From positions 117,702,709 through 117,766,708 of the forward strand of contig NC_084830.1 of NCBI RefSeq assembly GCF_033115175.1: a stretch of 64,000 nucleotides of DNA, read 5' to 3'. Origin of the DNA: Lepus europaeus (taxonomy: Eukaryota; Chordata; Mammalia; Lagomorpha; Leporidae). The notes under the pieces are model-generated. The model was not told the origin of the DNA, did no database searches, and worked only from the letters and a program-made list of their open reading frames with translations. The position numbers and the translations under genes were made by a program. This document shows, piece after piece, positions 45,454 through 56,205 of this stretch (position 1 is its first letter; the number at the start of each line of letters is the position of its first letter).

Positions 45454-45949
45454 TACATATATATATTTTTTAAACATTTCTTGTTCTGAAGGTTTTCTTC
45501 ACTGACATGAAAGTCTTTATTTCTCCTTATTTTGAAGGGAATTTTCCTAAATATAGAATTTTACATCTACTATATTTTTAAGCACTTTAAATCTATCATT
45601 CCATTGTCCTTTCAGTTTCAGTTTCCATTAAGAAATCAGATGTTCTTCCCTCTTTGTGTACCGTGTTTTTTCTCTCAGTGTTTCTAAAATTTTTCTTTTT
45701 AACTAGTTTCTGCAATTATATTATATGTCTCTTGGTATAGCTTTATTTGTGTTTATGTTAGCAGTGTTGTTGTTCAGTTCTTAGGATATTTAGCTACATA
45801 GTTTTTATTAAATTGAGAAAAAATTCAGCCATTATGTTTTGAAATATTTTGTATAGTTGTCTTCCTCATTATGAAAGACTGGAAATGCAAATATATTAGA
45901 AAATTTCATATCCCAAAAGTTACTAAATCCTAAGGTTTTTTTCTTATAT

Positions 45950-46225
45950 TTATTTATTTAATAATTTTATTGTGTATATTTGAAATTTCAACATGATATT
46001 ATGGAATACATGTATATAGTGAAGTATCCATAGTAGTGAAGCAAATTACATTTCTTTCATCTGACAAAGTTATTCTGGTTGAGAAGAGCAGCTAAATCTC
46101 CATATTTAACAAAGACCCCAGATACAGTTTTACTAATTATAGTCCTGATGTCATACATTAAATGTCTGAGTTTTTCATCCTCCATATCTACTACTTTGTT
46201 TCTTTAAACCTACACCTCTGTTAGT
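45950..46225 (-). mobile_element. L1M 3' UTR fragment, antisense
   Basis: GGAATACATGTATATAGTGAAG, ATAGTCCTGATGTCATACATTA and CATCCTCCATATCTAC are degraded antisense 3' UTR. Confidence 0.55.
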
Positions 46226-46284
46226 TTTGGAGTGCCTCGATCCTGGTTTATGTTGCCTTGTTTCTTTTACTATTTTTTTTTTCT

Positions 46285-46454
46285 TTTAAAGATTTTATTT
46301 ATTTATTTGAGAGGTAGAGTTACAGACACTGAGAAGGAGAGACAGAGAGAAAGGTCTTCCTTCCATTGGTTCACTCCCCAGGTGGCCTCAACGGCCAGAG
46401 CTGTGCTGATCTGAAGCCAGGAGCCAGGTGCTTCTTCCTGGTCTCCCATGTGGA
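46285..46454 (-). mobile_element. 5'-truncated C-SINE
   Basis: Tail through GGTCTCCCATGTGG is present, and the head half is absent. About 80 bp of unique DNA separates it from the next SINE. Confidence 0.88.
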
Positions 46455-46536
46455 GAGAAACTTAGTCTTGGTCAGTGAAAAATCCTTCCAACTTCCACTC
46501 TCTCCTTACTCAAGGAGGAAATCACTACATCATATT

Positions 46537-46875
46537 CTTTTTTTTTAAAAAAAAGATTTTATTTATTTGAAAGAGTTACACAGAGAGGAGAGGAAGGCGG
46601 CGGGGGGGGGGGGGGGGAGTCTTCCATCCAGTGGTTCACTCCCCAGTTGGCCACAACAGCTGGAGCTGCGTCGATCCGAAGCCAGGAGCCAGGTGCTTCT
46701 TCCTGGTCTCCCATGCAGGTGCAGGGGCCAAGCACTTGGGCTGTCTTGTACTGCTTTCCCAGGCCACAGCAGAGTGCTGGATTGGAAGAGGGGCAGCCGG
46801 GACTAGAACCGGTGCCCACATGGGATGCTGGCGCCACAGGCGGAGGATTAACCTACTGGGACTCAGCGCCAGCCC
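46537..46875 (-). mobile_element. C-SINE containing a G16 run
   Basis: The GA stretch has become GGCGGC followed by sixteen G at 46602-46617. Body and head (CAGCGCCAGCCCC) are otherwise ordinary. Confidence 0.92.
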
Positions 46876-48300
46876 CTCTTTTTCTATTTTCTAGCTCAAT
46901 AATTTTACATGCAACAATGTCTAAACTATTTTGCATCTTCAAAAATATCATTTATTTCTTTTTATATGATCAATTTATCTTTGTGTTTTTGCTTTCTTTA
47001 AATATTTCAGCATTAGATTTTTAGTTTATAAATTTTATAAGGAGATTTTGTTATGTTGATTTTTCTTACATTGATATTAATGGGCATTCTGTTATGGTTA
47101 CATAGCACATAAAATTTAATTTTATATCATTAATTATGATATAAAATGTATGATATTTTAATGGTTACCTTATTAAATACAGGTTATCAAATATGTCTGT
47201 CAGGTGATAATGTAATTGATAAAATTTGACTATAATATAATAATATAATGTGGTAAAATTTAGGTTAAATCAGAGTTCTTTATTTTATGAATTTTCTCAT
47301 TATTAAATCATAAAAACAATACTACAATAAATTTTTATTTTGATTTTGATGTGATTTAGATACATTTAGAGTGCCTATTTTTGATAGGAAGTTTTCTGTC
47401 ATGAATTGCCTTAAGAAAGAGGTGCTTGTTAATATTAGAATTTGGATTATGAGCAGTTAAATGTTGAAATGTAAATGAGTGAGTTATCTTTTATTGTTAT
47501 TTAGTGTGTTTCTCTTAGAACTTCTTCAAACTCTGATCTGCTAGTAATGTTTATTTTGAGTGGGGATCACATTATTGAAGGGTTATTTAGATACTTCTAT
47601 ATTTGTAGTAGGGGTGCGTTCTATCTTGGAATTGTGTCACCACTAACACATAATCAAAAAGACATGTTTATTACTTGCTCATATTGCATTAAACTGCATT
47701 ATGGAATTCTTATATGTACACTGGTATAAATTTTCCAATGATGTTATAAATAAGCTCGTGGAGGGAATGATACATGGAAACATAGTATAACATCCCTTTT
47801 AAATCCACCAGGGAGATGCAGATTGCAATAGTAATCTGTACCTTTAGGGCAAAATAAGGTCATCATCAGCAAGCTACATAGGTTGCTTTTCTATTTCTGG
47901 CTACTTAAGGTATCCAATGTTTCTCTAAACCTTTGAGAAAAGTAGTTCAGTAGTCTAAATGTGAATTATTCCCTTGTCAGGGTATAAATAAATATTCAAG
48001 GGAAAATGCTTATTAAAACAAATCTGGCTATTAAAATAATCCATTATTTAAGAAAAATCTCTAAGATCTAATGTTAATTTTATTTCTTATAATTTAACAG
48101 TCTCTATGACCTTTTCTTATTAGAATTAATAAGTGGCTAATCAAAAATACAAACAGACATAAAAGTATTAAAATCTAATATTATTGTTCATAAAAATACT
48201 TTGGTAGTAAATCCAGTGAGATATTTAAAATATGTATTATTTTACAAAATCTGATGGTAATATTCTCCATTTTGTGTCAGAGAAGCAATTCTTCAATTGA
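46876..48300. other. AT-rich; first 230 bp probably L1M antisense, rest unrecognised
   Basis: 46900-47100 has the T-rich style of L1M ORF2 antisense. 47130-47330 is extremely AT-rich, with TATAATATAATAATATAATG. No gene seen. Confidence 0.4.
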
Positions 48301-48309
48301 ATGTTCTTT

Positions 48310-48348
48310 TATTTTAAAATGATTTACTTATGTATTTATTTAAAGGAT

Positions 48349-48401
<53 letters not shown>

Positions 48402-48671
48402 TAAGGAAATTGATCTTCTGCCTGCTGGGACCCTCCTCCAAATATCTGCAAAATATCCTGAGCAGACTGAGGGTAGGAGCCTGTAACTCAGTCCTGGTTT
48501 TCCATTGGCTGAAAGGGGCCCAAGTACTTTGGTCATTCACTGCTGCGTTCTCAGGCACATTAGCAGGAATATGGATCATAACGGGGGCAGCAGGTTCTTG
48601 AAGCAGCACTCCTATATGGGATGGCAGCATTATAAACAGTGACTTAACTCACTGTGCCACAACACTGGCCC
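48310..48671 (-). mobile_element. old C-SINE with (GA)n
   Basis: GA run at 48353-48402 with one AAAG interruption, diverged body, head ACAACACTGGCCCC. Confidence 0.87.
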
Positions 48672-48674
48672 CAG

Positions 48675-49012
48675 TTTTTTTTTTTTTTTTTTAAGATTTA
48701 TTTTAGTTATTTGAAAGTCAGAGTTACAGAGAGAAGTAGAGACAGAGAGAGAGGTCTTCCATCCGCTGGTTCATTCCCCAGATGGCTGCAACAGCCGGAG
48801 CTGCACCGATCCGAAGCCAGCAGCCAGGAGCTTCATCCAGGCCTCCCATGTGGATGCAGGGGCCCAAGGACTTGGGCCATCTTCTACTGCTTTCCTAGGC
48901 CACAGCAGAGAGCTGGATCAGAAATGGAGCAGCCGGGACTAGAACCGGTGCCCATATGGGATGCTAGCGCTTCAGGCCAGGGCTTTAACGCACTGCACCA
49001 CAGTACCGTCCC
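48675..49012 (-). mobile_element. C-SINE directly adjoining the previous one
   Basis: T18 run, AAGATTTATTTTAGTTATTTG, CATCCGCTGGTTCATTCCCC, head CAGTACCGTCCC. Confidence 0.9.
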
Positions 49013-49014
49013 AA

Positions 49015-49985
49015 CAGTTAATTGATTTTATTATACAATATTTTACGTGTTTTTTTTTTTCCTTGTGTTGTATGTTAAAGCTAAAATAATTTGTTTCTTA
49101 AAGCAGTTTCTTTAAAAGTAAATTTAGTAATACTTTATACCTTGGCTAAGGGCAGCTCCCATAACTCTGCAAAGTGACTTCAATGAAGAATCAATTTCAT
49201 TTTCATTCTCTACAATGTCTACAAATAATTACATATTCCTTGGAAATGCATACATGATACTATTCAAGCGCTGTCCTTTGTTTATATGCAATACATTAAT
49301 GTTTGTCTTTACAAACCATTTTTCAGTATCATTTGGAGACAGTTTAGTTTAATTAAAGTGTTAAGTATAACAAAGACAGATTGGAAAATTGGATAAAAAT
49401 GTATCAAGCTTACAGAACTTGTCAATTAGTATTAGTCAACTAGTATTAAAGTAGTTGTAGTTGAGATCAAATATTAGTAGCATTCTTTATTGTATATTCT
49501 TCACTAAATCCTTTGTAGTTTGTTGAGTAATATACCTCTAATTCCTTGAAATAATATAAAATGAAATTCAGGAATAAGTATGCTGTTTAATTTTAGAATA
49601 ATTCAAAGTTTTCCTCAACAATCAAATTCATGATATGCTTTTTTGTTGCATGATTGAGGTGTTAGAATGATATAGACCATTGTAAAATTTTTCAATGAAA
49701 TTCTCAACAGTATTAGAACATTTCAGTCCCCATCAACTACAAAAAAGATGACATTGTTTTAGTAGAATTAGTTTCATGTTGCTGATCTCACCATCTTAAA
49801 GATGATTTCTTTTCCTCTTTTACACTCCATGCAATTATAGCTTAGCGAAATTTGGATCATTTCAGAAATGGAAATTATAAGATTGTTTATTTTTAATGTG
49901 AAAAATCTAGAAAGCATAATGGAGGAGAGAATATTTTCTTTCTACTCTTTTGTTGTTTGTACTGAGACTCTGTAATAAAAGACAG
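49015..49985. other. unique sequence, nothing recognised
   Basis: AT-rich, about 950 bp, with no repeat that I can name. Confidence 0.5.
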
Positions 49986-50002
49986 ATTAACAAGTGTAAA
50001 GT

Positions 50003-50688
50003 TGAGACTTGCGTTGTGGCATAGAGGGTAAAGCCACTGCTTGCAATGCTGGCATCCCATATAGGATGCTGGTTCACGTCCTGCTCCACTTCTGATCCAG
50101 CTCTCTGCTATGGCCAGGGAAAGCAGTGGAAAATGGCCCAAGTCCTTGGGCCCTTGTACCTGTGTGGGAGACCCAGAAGAAGTTCCTGGCTCCTGGCTTT
50201 TTTTTTTTTTTTTTTATTTTTGACAGGCAGAGTGGACAGTGAGAGAGAGACAGAGAGAAAGGTCCTCCTTTTTGCTGTTGGTTCACCCTCCAATGGCCGC
50301 CGCGGTAGCGCGCTGTGGCCAGCGCACCGCGCTGTTCTGATGGCAGGAGCCAGGTGCTTATCCTGGTCTCCCATGGGGTGCAGGGCCCAAGCACTTGGGC
50401 CATCCTCCACTGTACTCCCTGGCCACAGCAGAGAGCTGGCTTGGAAGAGGGGCAACCGGGACAGGATCGGTGCCCCGACTGGGACTAGAACCCGGTGTGC
50501 CGGCGCCGCAAGGCGGAGGATTAGCCTGTTGAGCCACAGCGCCGGCCGGCTCCTGGCTTTGAAGCAGCACAGCTTCAGCTGTTGCGGCCTACTGGGAACT
50601 AGTTGGATGGAAGAACCAGTGGTTGAAAGACTTCTCTGTCTCTCTATAAATTTGCCTTTCAATTAAGAAATAAATCTTTAAAAAAAAA
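50003..50688 (+). mobile_element. plus-strand C-SINE hosting a nested SINE, perfect 14-bp TSD
   Basis: Halves 50003-50200 and 50548-50688 form one SINE: head TTGCGTTGTGGCATAGAGGG, body to CTGGCTCCTGGCTTT, then GAAGCAGCACAGC to a (CT) tail with AATAAATCTTTA and A-run. TSD AACAAGTGTAAAGT at 49989-50002 and 50689-50702. Confidence 0.94.
50201..50547 (-). mobile_element. young C-SINE nested in the opposite orientation, 13-bp TSD
   Basis: Near-consensus antisense copy. TSD GGCTCCTGGCTTT at 50188-50200 and 50548-50560 lies in the host SINE body. The 206- and 184-codon open frames here are purely SINE. Confidence 0.96.
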
Positions 50689-50702
50689 AACAAGTGTAAA
50701 GT

Positions 50703-52070
50703 ATGTATTTTTTAAATATAAAATTCATGTGATATGAGAGCATTCCTAAACAATTGAGGGCCCAAAGGATAGGCTAAGCTTGAGCATTTTATACTAGGTA
50801 CAATGAGGAGTGAAATGTTGTAGAAAAATGTAATAGGGTAGAAGGCCATGAACTAAATGTGATAAATTGGAGGTTAACTTAGTAAGGCCTGATCATTCAT
50901 ATTCTTTTTGGAATCTCTCCATATTTGGAGATAAGAAGATTCCTTTCCTCTGTGTATACGAAAGGCATCTCTCACATGAGGATCTTCTGAACAGCCTCAG
51001 TCAGAGAATATCTAGTACTTGGAATTTCTCAAAAATACTCAGTATTCCATGGTGTCATATTTTGGGGTAGCATGTCATGAACTTCACCATTCTCCAATCA
51101 GAAACTTCCCCCAAAATCTTCATGATTCAGAAGGTTGAATTGGTAGATTGCTCCATATTCCATTGAACTAGTCTGTCAGTCTTGGAAACAGTTCTATCCA
51201 GTTGATCCATTGTGCATTATTTCAGGAGTCGTGGTATAGGTGGGAGTAGGGAAACCCCTAAGTGAGATCCACATATGATGTAAGCAATCAGGCATTTAAT
51301 GAAGGAAGAATAAAGAAAAACAAAATCATACGAAGGTATTAAAATCAGGTTAATAATCAGAGCAGATTATAAACATTGGTTTGAGACCATGGGGAGTCAG
51401 TTGAGATTTCTGGATATTGGCTTGAAACATCTTTGGTGACAGTGATGGATTTCCTTTTTTGCATTTTGAATATGTTTGATGATATTATTTGATGTTTAAG
51501 TGAACTTTTTGAGTGGCACATATAGCACAGACCCAAAAGATGAACTGTTGTGGTTTCTCTGAACTTTATATCAGTCCCCTAGTTCCAGGTTGCAGGGTTT
51601 CAAGAAAGGGCCATTTTATTCTCAGTGATACCAAGTCAGAAAGGAAGAGAGAGACTTAAAATGGAGAGGTGTAGTCACATAGAAACTACAGGAAGAAACT
51701 ATAGGAATTCATGATCCAGCTTACCTTATAAGTAAATAGCAAAACCTTGAAGACAATGAATAGGATTAGAATTTAATACCTATAAAATACACTATAGTTT
51801 TCAGTTGAAATAGAGTCTTCTTTCTGAAGTCATCCTAATACTCTGGTTTCTCTTCAGAATCTATAAATCTTTTGCCTTTTACTAAAGTCATCCTACTTAC
51901 ATAAATTGAATTACAATGAACTAATTTGTTTGCAAAATGAGTCTAATCTCATTAAATCTGGCCTGCTTATTTACCTAAGAGCAGGAAGAATGGTTATGCA
52001 CCACATGGTTAATTTTTAACTTTGCTTAGATGGAACTTTTCATAAAGAATTCAGAGTATATTTAAAAAAC
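50703..52070. other. mostly unique; possible LTR-like segment near 50860-51130
   Basis: CATATTTTGGGGTAGCATGTCATGAAC at 51056-51082 is nearly repeated at 61984-62010, pointing to a shared but unnamed old repeat. Nothing else is recognised. Confidence 0.4.
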
Positions 52071-52073
52071 TAT

Positions 52074-52173
52074 GTGCTCACTTCAGCAGCACATATACTA
52101 AAACTGAACAATACAGAGATTAGCATGGTCCCTGTGCAAGGATGACTGACAAATTCGTGAAGCATTCCATATT
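52074..52173 (+). pseudogene. U6 snRNA pseudogene
   Basis: GTGCTCACTTCAGCAGCACATATACTAAAA then AGATTAGCATGGTCCCTGTGCAAGGATG and AAATTCGTGAAGC TTCCATAT follow U6 along its whole length. Against the known U6 it has several substitutions and a deletion after ACAGAGA, and the terminal T-run is replaced by an A-run. U6 is a spliceosomal catalytic RNA. This is a reverse-transcribed copy with no upstream U6 promoter elements (no TATA/PSE recognised), so it is not expressed as U6. Confidence 0.92.
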
Positions 52174-52186
52174 AAAAAAAAAAAAG

Positions 52187-52428
52187 ACTGAGCCGGCGCC
52201 ACGGCTCACTAGGCTAATCCTCCGCCTTGCGGCGCTGGCACACCGGGTTCTAGTCCCGGTCGGGGCACCGATCCTGTCCTGGTTGCCCCTCTTCCAAGCC
52301 AGCTCTCTGCTGTGGCCAGGGAGTGCAGTGGAGGATGGCCCAAGTGCTTGGGCCCTGCACCCCATAGGAGACCAGGATAAGCACCTGGCTCCTGCCATCA
52401 GATCAAAAAAAAAAAAAAAAAAAAAACA
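52187..52428 (+). mobile_element. C-SINE, 3'-truncated, fused to an A-run, next to U6
   Basis: The head GCCGGCGCCACGGCTCACTAGG, B box GGTTCTAGTCCCGG and the body run to CTGCCATCAGATCA, then an A-run begins at about 52405. The whole CT-rich tail module is missing. A 7-base direct repeat AGACTGA flanks it (52181-52187 and 52445-52451). Confidence 0.88.
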
Positions 52429-52594
52429 AACAAAAAAAACCCTGAGACTGAAAAGCCAAACCAATGAATTTTTCAGCAGATTTTGTCTGCAGTTCGTACA
52501 GATTGCAGTGATTTCCTCTCTTCAGTGTTTCCTGTGTCTGTTAAGGTTCTGGACCTCAGCAAGTGACCTTCCTTATTCATCTATGAAGGCAGAG

Positions 52595-52940
52595 TTTTTT
52601 TTTGTTTTTGTTTTTACTTTTAAAGGCAGAGTTACAGAGAGAGAGAGAGAGAGAGAAAGAGATCTTTCATATTCTGGTTCATTCCCCCCAAATGGCTGCA
52701 AAGGCCTGCATTGGGCCAGGCTGAAATGAAGCCAGAAGCCAGGAGCCAGGAGTTTTGTCTGGGTCTCCCTTGAGGTTGCAGGGGCCCATGTACTTGGGCC
52801 ACCTTCTGCTGCTTTCCCAGGAAAGGAAAATTGGCAGGGAGCTGGATCAGAATTGGAGCATCTGGGACTTGAACCAGCACCTTTATGGGATGCTGGTGCT
52901 GCAGGTGTGGCTTAACCCTCTGTGCCACAGCACTGCCCTG
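52595..52940 (-). mobile_element. old C-SINE
   Basis: T/TTTTG tail, TTCATATTCTGGTTCATTCC, CATTGGGCCAGGCTGAAATG, head CAGCACTGCCC. Confidence 0.85.
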
Positions 52941-52944
52941 GCAT

Positions 52945-53470
52945 GGATCTTTTAAGGAAGATACCAAACTATTTGTTTTTTCTAAAAGGGCTTTATAAGC
53001 CTTGACTGCATAAAAATCAGCTTTTGTTCCTTAAAACCAGGCATTCCAGTGAATGTCTTGGTAATATAAACCATATTTCTGATTATTTCCAGTTACAGGA
53101 AGAACAGATTATTATTTAGCATATGCAAATAGCTATTATCATGAAAATGAGAATATACAACAAGAATTTCTATATTTTGGAAGGATCAGATAAGGAGAAT
53201 ACTTCATCTTTTGTTAACAAAGATTTACTTTACCAAGTAGCTGTGAGTTATATAAATGGCTTAAAGAGAAAAGGGAAAGGGAATTGTTAGAAAATCTGCA
53301 AACAAAACATTAATAAAAGCAGTATTCTGAGATGAAAACCACAGTCAGCCTTTGTCACCTCATTTGCTCCTATTTAATTAATTGTGGCCCTACCTGATCT
53401 TACATTATCAGTTTCATGAGAACATCAGCTTTTTTTTGTTGCATTTTGCCTTTTACTTTCTCTTCTTCTT
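52945..53470. other. unique sequence, nothing recognised
   Basis: AT-rich, ends in a CTT/T-run leading into the next SINE. Confidence 0.5.
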
Positions 53471-53472
53471 CT

Positions 53473-53781
53473 TATTTTTTTTTTTTAGAATTATTTATTT
53501 GAAAGGCAAAGTTACAGAGTTACTCCTCAACTGGCTGCAACAGCCAGGACTGGGCCAGGCCAAAGCCAAGAGCCAGGAGCTTCTTCCCAAGGAGCTTCTT
53601 CCCAAGGAGCTTCTCCCAAGTGGGAGTAAGGGCCCAAGTACATGGACCATTCTCAGTTGCTTTCCCAGGCACATTAGCAGGGAATTGGATCATACATAGA
53701 GCAGCTGGGACATGAAATAACGCTCATATGGGATGCTGGCATCACAGGCAGCTGCTTAACACTATACCACAATGCCATCCC
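53473..53781 (-). mobile_element. old C-SINE with triplicated 15-mer
   Basis: AGGAGCTTCTTCCCA occurs three times (last shortened) at 53574-53618. The GA stretch is deleted. Head CACAATGCCATCCCC. Confidence 0.85.
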
Positions 53782-53784
53782 CTA

Positions 53785-54335
53785 CATCAGTTTCTTCATT
53801 AGAGTTTTGGAAACTCTTACCCAGTCCCATTATGAAATCAGAAAGGTATCAGATATCTGTAGCTTTCAGAGGCTTTTTGCAAAACAGTTCAGGAAAGTAT
53901 AAGAACAAAACAATGACTACAAATGACAAAACACTTAAATTTGCTATGGTTGAATATCTCCTGAGAGTTTATTATAAAAAAATGCTGCAACTAATAAGGA
54001 AATTTGATTGTTTTTGTGGCATACAATATTTTGAGATGGTAGCTGGAATTATGACTGATAATTTGTACAGAATATAGCAGATTTCTAGGAATTCCACACA
54101 ATTTCTAAAGTACCTATTAACTATATTTATTCACACAACTATAGAAACATAGAGTTAAGCATCATTTTTTACTTTTAAGAATGCTTCTCATGTAATTTAG
54201 CATGTCAAACAAGCATAGGTATTTTATTTTTTTAAATGAGAGAAAAAAATCATCTGAGATTTTTTTGGTATCCTCTAAAAATCCCAAAATAATTTGAGGT
54301 CTAACGACTTAGCTTAGAATTTGAGGATTTTGAGG
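53785..54335. other. unique sequence, nothing recognised
   Basis: The 101-codon plus frame at 53772-54077 starts in the SINE and has no recognisable domain. I do not call it. Confidence 0.45.
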
Positions 54336-54339
54336 ATTG

Positions 54340-54665
54340 TGCATTTTGTTGAAGCAGGTTTTGCTGCCATTTGGGACACCAACATTGCATTTCAGAGTGC
54401 TTGGTTTCAAGCCCTGCCTCTACTTCCAGTCTAGATGCCTGCTAATGCTTACCCTAGGAGGCAACAGATGATGACTTAGGTACTTAGGTCCCCGCCGTCC
54501 ATGTAGGAGACTTGGATGGAGTTTGTGGCCCTCAGCTTTTTGCTTGGCTCAGCCTTGGTTTTTCCAGATATTTGAGGGAATATCAGGTGGAAGATCTTTG
54601 TGTCTCTGGATCCCCCACCCCCTCTCTACCTTTAAAATTAAATGAAAAGAAATAAAATAAACATT
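54340..54665 (+). mobile_element. old C-SINE, CSINE3-like
   Basis: Head GGTTTTGCTGCCATTTGGG, middle GGAGGCAACAGATGATGAC, GATCTTTGTGTCTCTGG and A-rich end. Confidence 0.8.
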
Positions 54666-54827
54666 TAAAATAATTTAATTTTAAGAAGTCCATAAAAATA
54701 TTGCAAGGTTTGAACCCTTGACTATGTGAAATCAAAGATCATTATATACCCACATACAACATACACACATACTCTTAAATTTCTCACACACATGTACAAC
54801 ACACACATATTCATATACTTCTGTAAA

Positions 54828-55038
54828 TATGTAAGGATGCTTAAAAAAGTCCAGGGGAATGGAATTAAAAGATAAATTTATTTTGGTGCAGAACAATTTT
54901 GAAACCCATGCATATGAAGTTTTCCATAAGTTTATTTAAAAGTTTATTATGAAAAACTGTGAATGCATTTCAGAGTTTTTGCATGAAAATATACTTATCT
55001 TTTAATTTCCACAAATTTTTGAAGTACTGTCTTACATA
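54828..55038. mobile_element. palindromic MITE candidate, mariner-like
   Basis: The 211-bp segment is an imperfect inverted repeat along its full length. The left arm has TATGTAAGGA, ATTAAAAGATAAATTTATTTTGG, and TTTTCCATAA. The right arm read in reverse gives TATGTAAGAC, ATTAAAAGATAAGTATATTTTC, and TTTTTCATAATAA. It begins and ends with TA, as expected of Tc1/mariner insertion. There is no internal coding sequence. The family name is not known to me. Confidence 0.55.
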
Positions 55039-55172
55039 CACACATGCACACACGTATATATAATCACATGATTTTTGTTAATCATAATTTACTGAATTAT
55101 TTCAATGTCTTAATTTTTCAGGAGCTTTAAGTGACTTTTTCCAAAAAGCCAAGAGTTGATATCAGAAATGGA

Positions 55173-55412
55173 AATTGGGCAGGCATCTAGCAGGTAAGAT
55201 GCTGGTTAAGATGCCCACTTCCCACATCTCATTACTTGGTTTCAGCTCCTGATACAAGCTCCTGACTGGCTTCCTGCCAACACAGACCCTGGAAGGCAGT
55301 AGTTGATGACTCAAGATATTGGGTTCTTGCAAATCACAAGGACAACCTAGATTGAGACCCCAGCTCCAGGCTTTGGGCCCTGCGGCCTAGCTTCTGCCAC
55401 TACAGGCAGTGA
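55173..55412 (+). mobile_element. old C-SINE, CSINE3-like, truncated tail
   Basis: GGTTAAGATGCCCACTTCCC, GGAAGGCAGTAGTTGATGAC and GCTCCAGGCTTTGGGCC in order. The CT tail is lost. Confidence 0.7.
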
Positions 55413-55849
55413 CATTTTTGAAACTCATGTACATTATGTAGAATTAGAATACCTCATGACAGAAGAAGTGGAAAATTATAGTGGAGGGAACATTTTCACA
55501 AGTCTATAATTCTAATCTTCACTATCACTCAGAAAGATCCTCTGTGGAATTTGAAGGAAAAAAAGCATCTGTTGTATAGAGATATGGGAATTTCTGGCAT
55601 TGCATAACTTTTTCCCAGTTATCCACGAAAGCTAATGTGAATCTGACACCCTACTCTCCATGCTCTTCCAGTTCTAAATCGTTGACATCTCTCATGGGAC
55701 TGCTAGTTCTAAGGCTGCTTTTACTTTAACTGCTTCTGTTTTGTTTTTAGATAATTATTTTTCAATGTGACAACTAAACACAATCCATAAAGGGATTTTT
55801 TTCATGTTTTATCAGGGTTAATTTAAGAATTAAAGTTGTTTATATATAT
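55413..55849. other. unique sequence, nothing recognised
   Basis: AT-rich sequence between the SINE and L1M. Confidence 0.5.
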
Positions 55850-55969
55850 TTAAAGTGTGCGATTTGATAGGTTTTTATGTACATACACTCACACACAAGC
55901 ACATATTGCAAAATAGTCACCAAGTCAAGATAATTAATATATCCATTACCTAAGAGAGTTCTTTGTCCT

Positions 55970-56095
55970 CCCCCCTCCATCCCTCCCTTCCTTCCACCCA
56001 TCCTTCCTTTTTTTTCCTCTCTTTCTCCTCCATTCCCCTTCCAAACTCCCCTTAACCCTTCTCTTCTCCTTCCTGCCTTCCATTCTCTTCTCCAT
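55970..56095. repeat. CCTTCC-rich polypyrimidine tract
   Basis: Low-complexity C/T sequence inside the L1M 3' UTR. Confidence 0.85.
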
Positions 56096-56205
56096 TTAAC
56101 TATTACCTTTTTGTATATTATACAGTATGGTTAGTTATAGTCACATTGTTTTATATTAGGTCCCCACAATGTATTCATCTTGCATAAAGGAAACGCTGAA
56201 CCCCT

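Larger units (their letters stand above)
40830..45945 (-). mobile_element. very long L1M (ORF2) in antisense, broken by six later insertions
   Basis: Pieces at 40830-41470, 43085-43680, 44027-44370, 45015-45145 and 45455-45945 fit one antisense ORF2 in order. Landmarks are TGCCAGCAATGTATGAAAG, CCAAGTTTATCAAAATTTTC, AGCTTTCTTTTGGTCATTG, CAATCTCTGCC, TTTAATGTAATTAGCTG and AAATTCAGCCATTATGTTTTG. The interruptions are the sense L1 near 41530, two SINEs inside that, and SINEs at 43687, 44374/44715 and 45150. Confidence 0.75.

Noticed and set aside
50046-50666. 206-codon open frame (and the 184-codon frame on the other strand)
   Set aside because: The frames are entirely C-SINE sequence. The same peptide phrases recur at 22795, 37468 and 52120, showing translation of a repeat, not a gene.
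52074-52173. Functional U6 snRNA gene
   Set aside because: Substitutions, an internal deletion, an A-run in place of the T-terminator and lack of recognisable upstream promoter elements.
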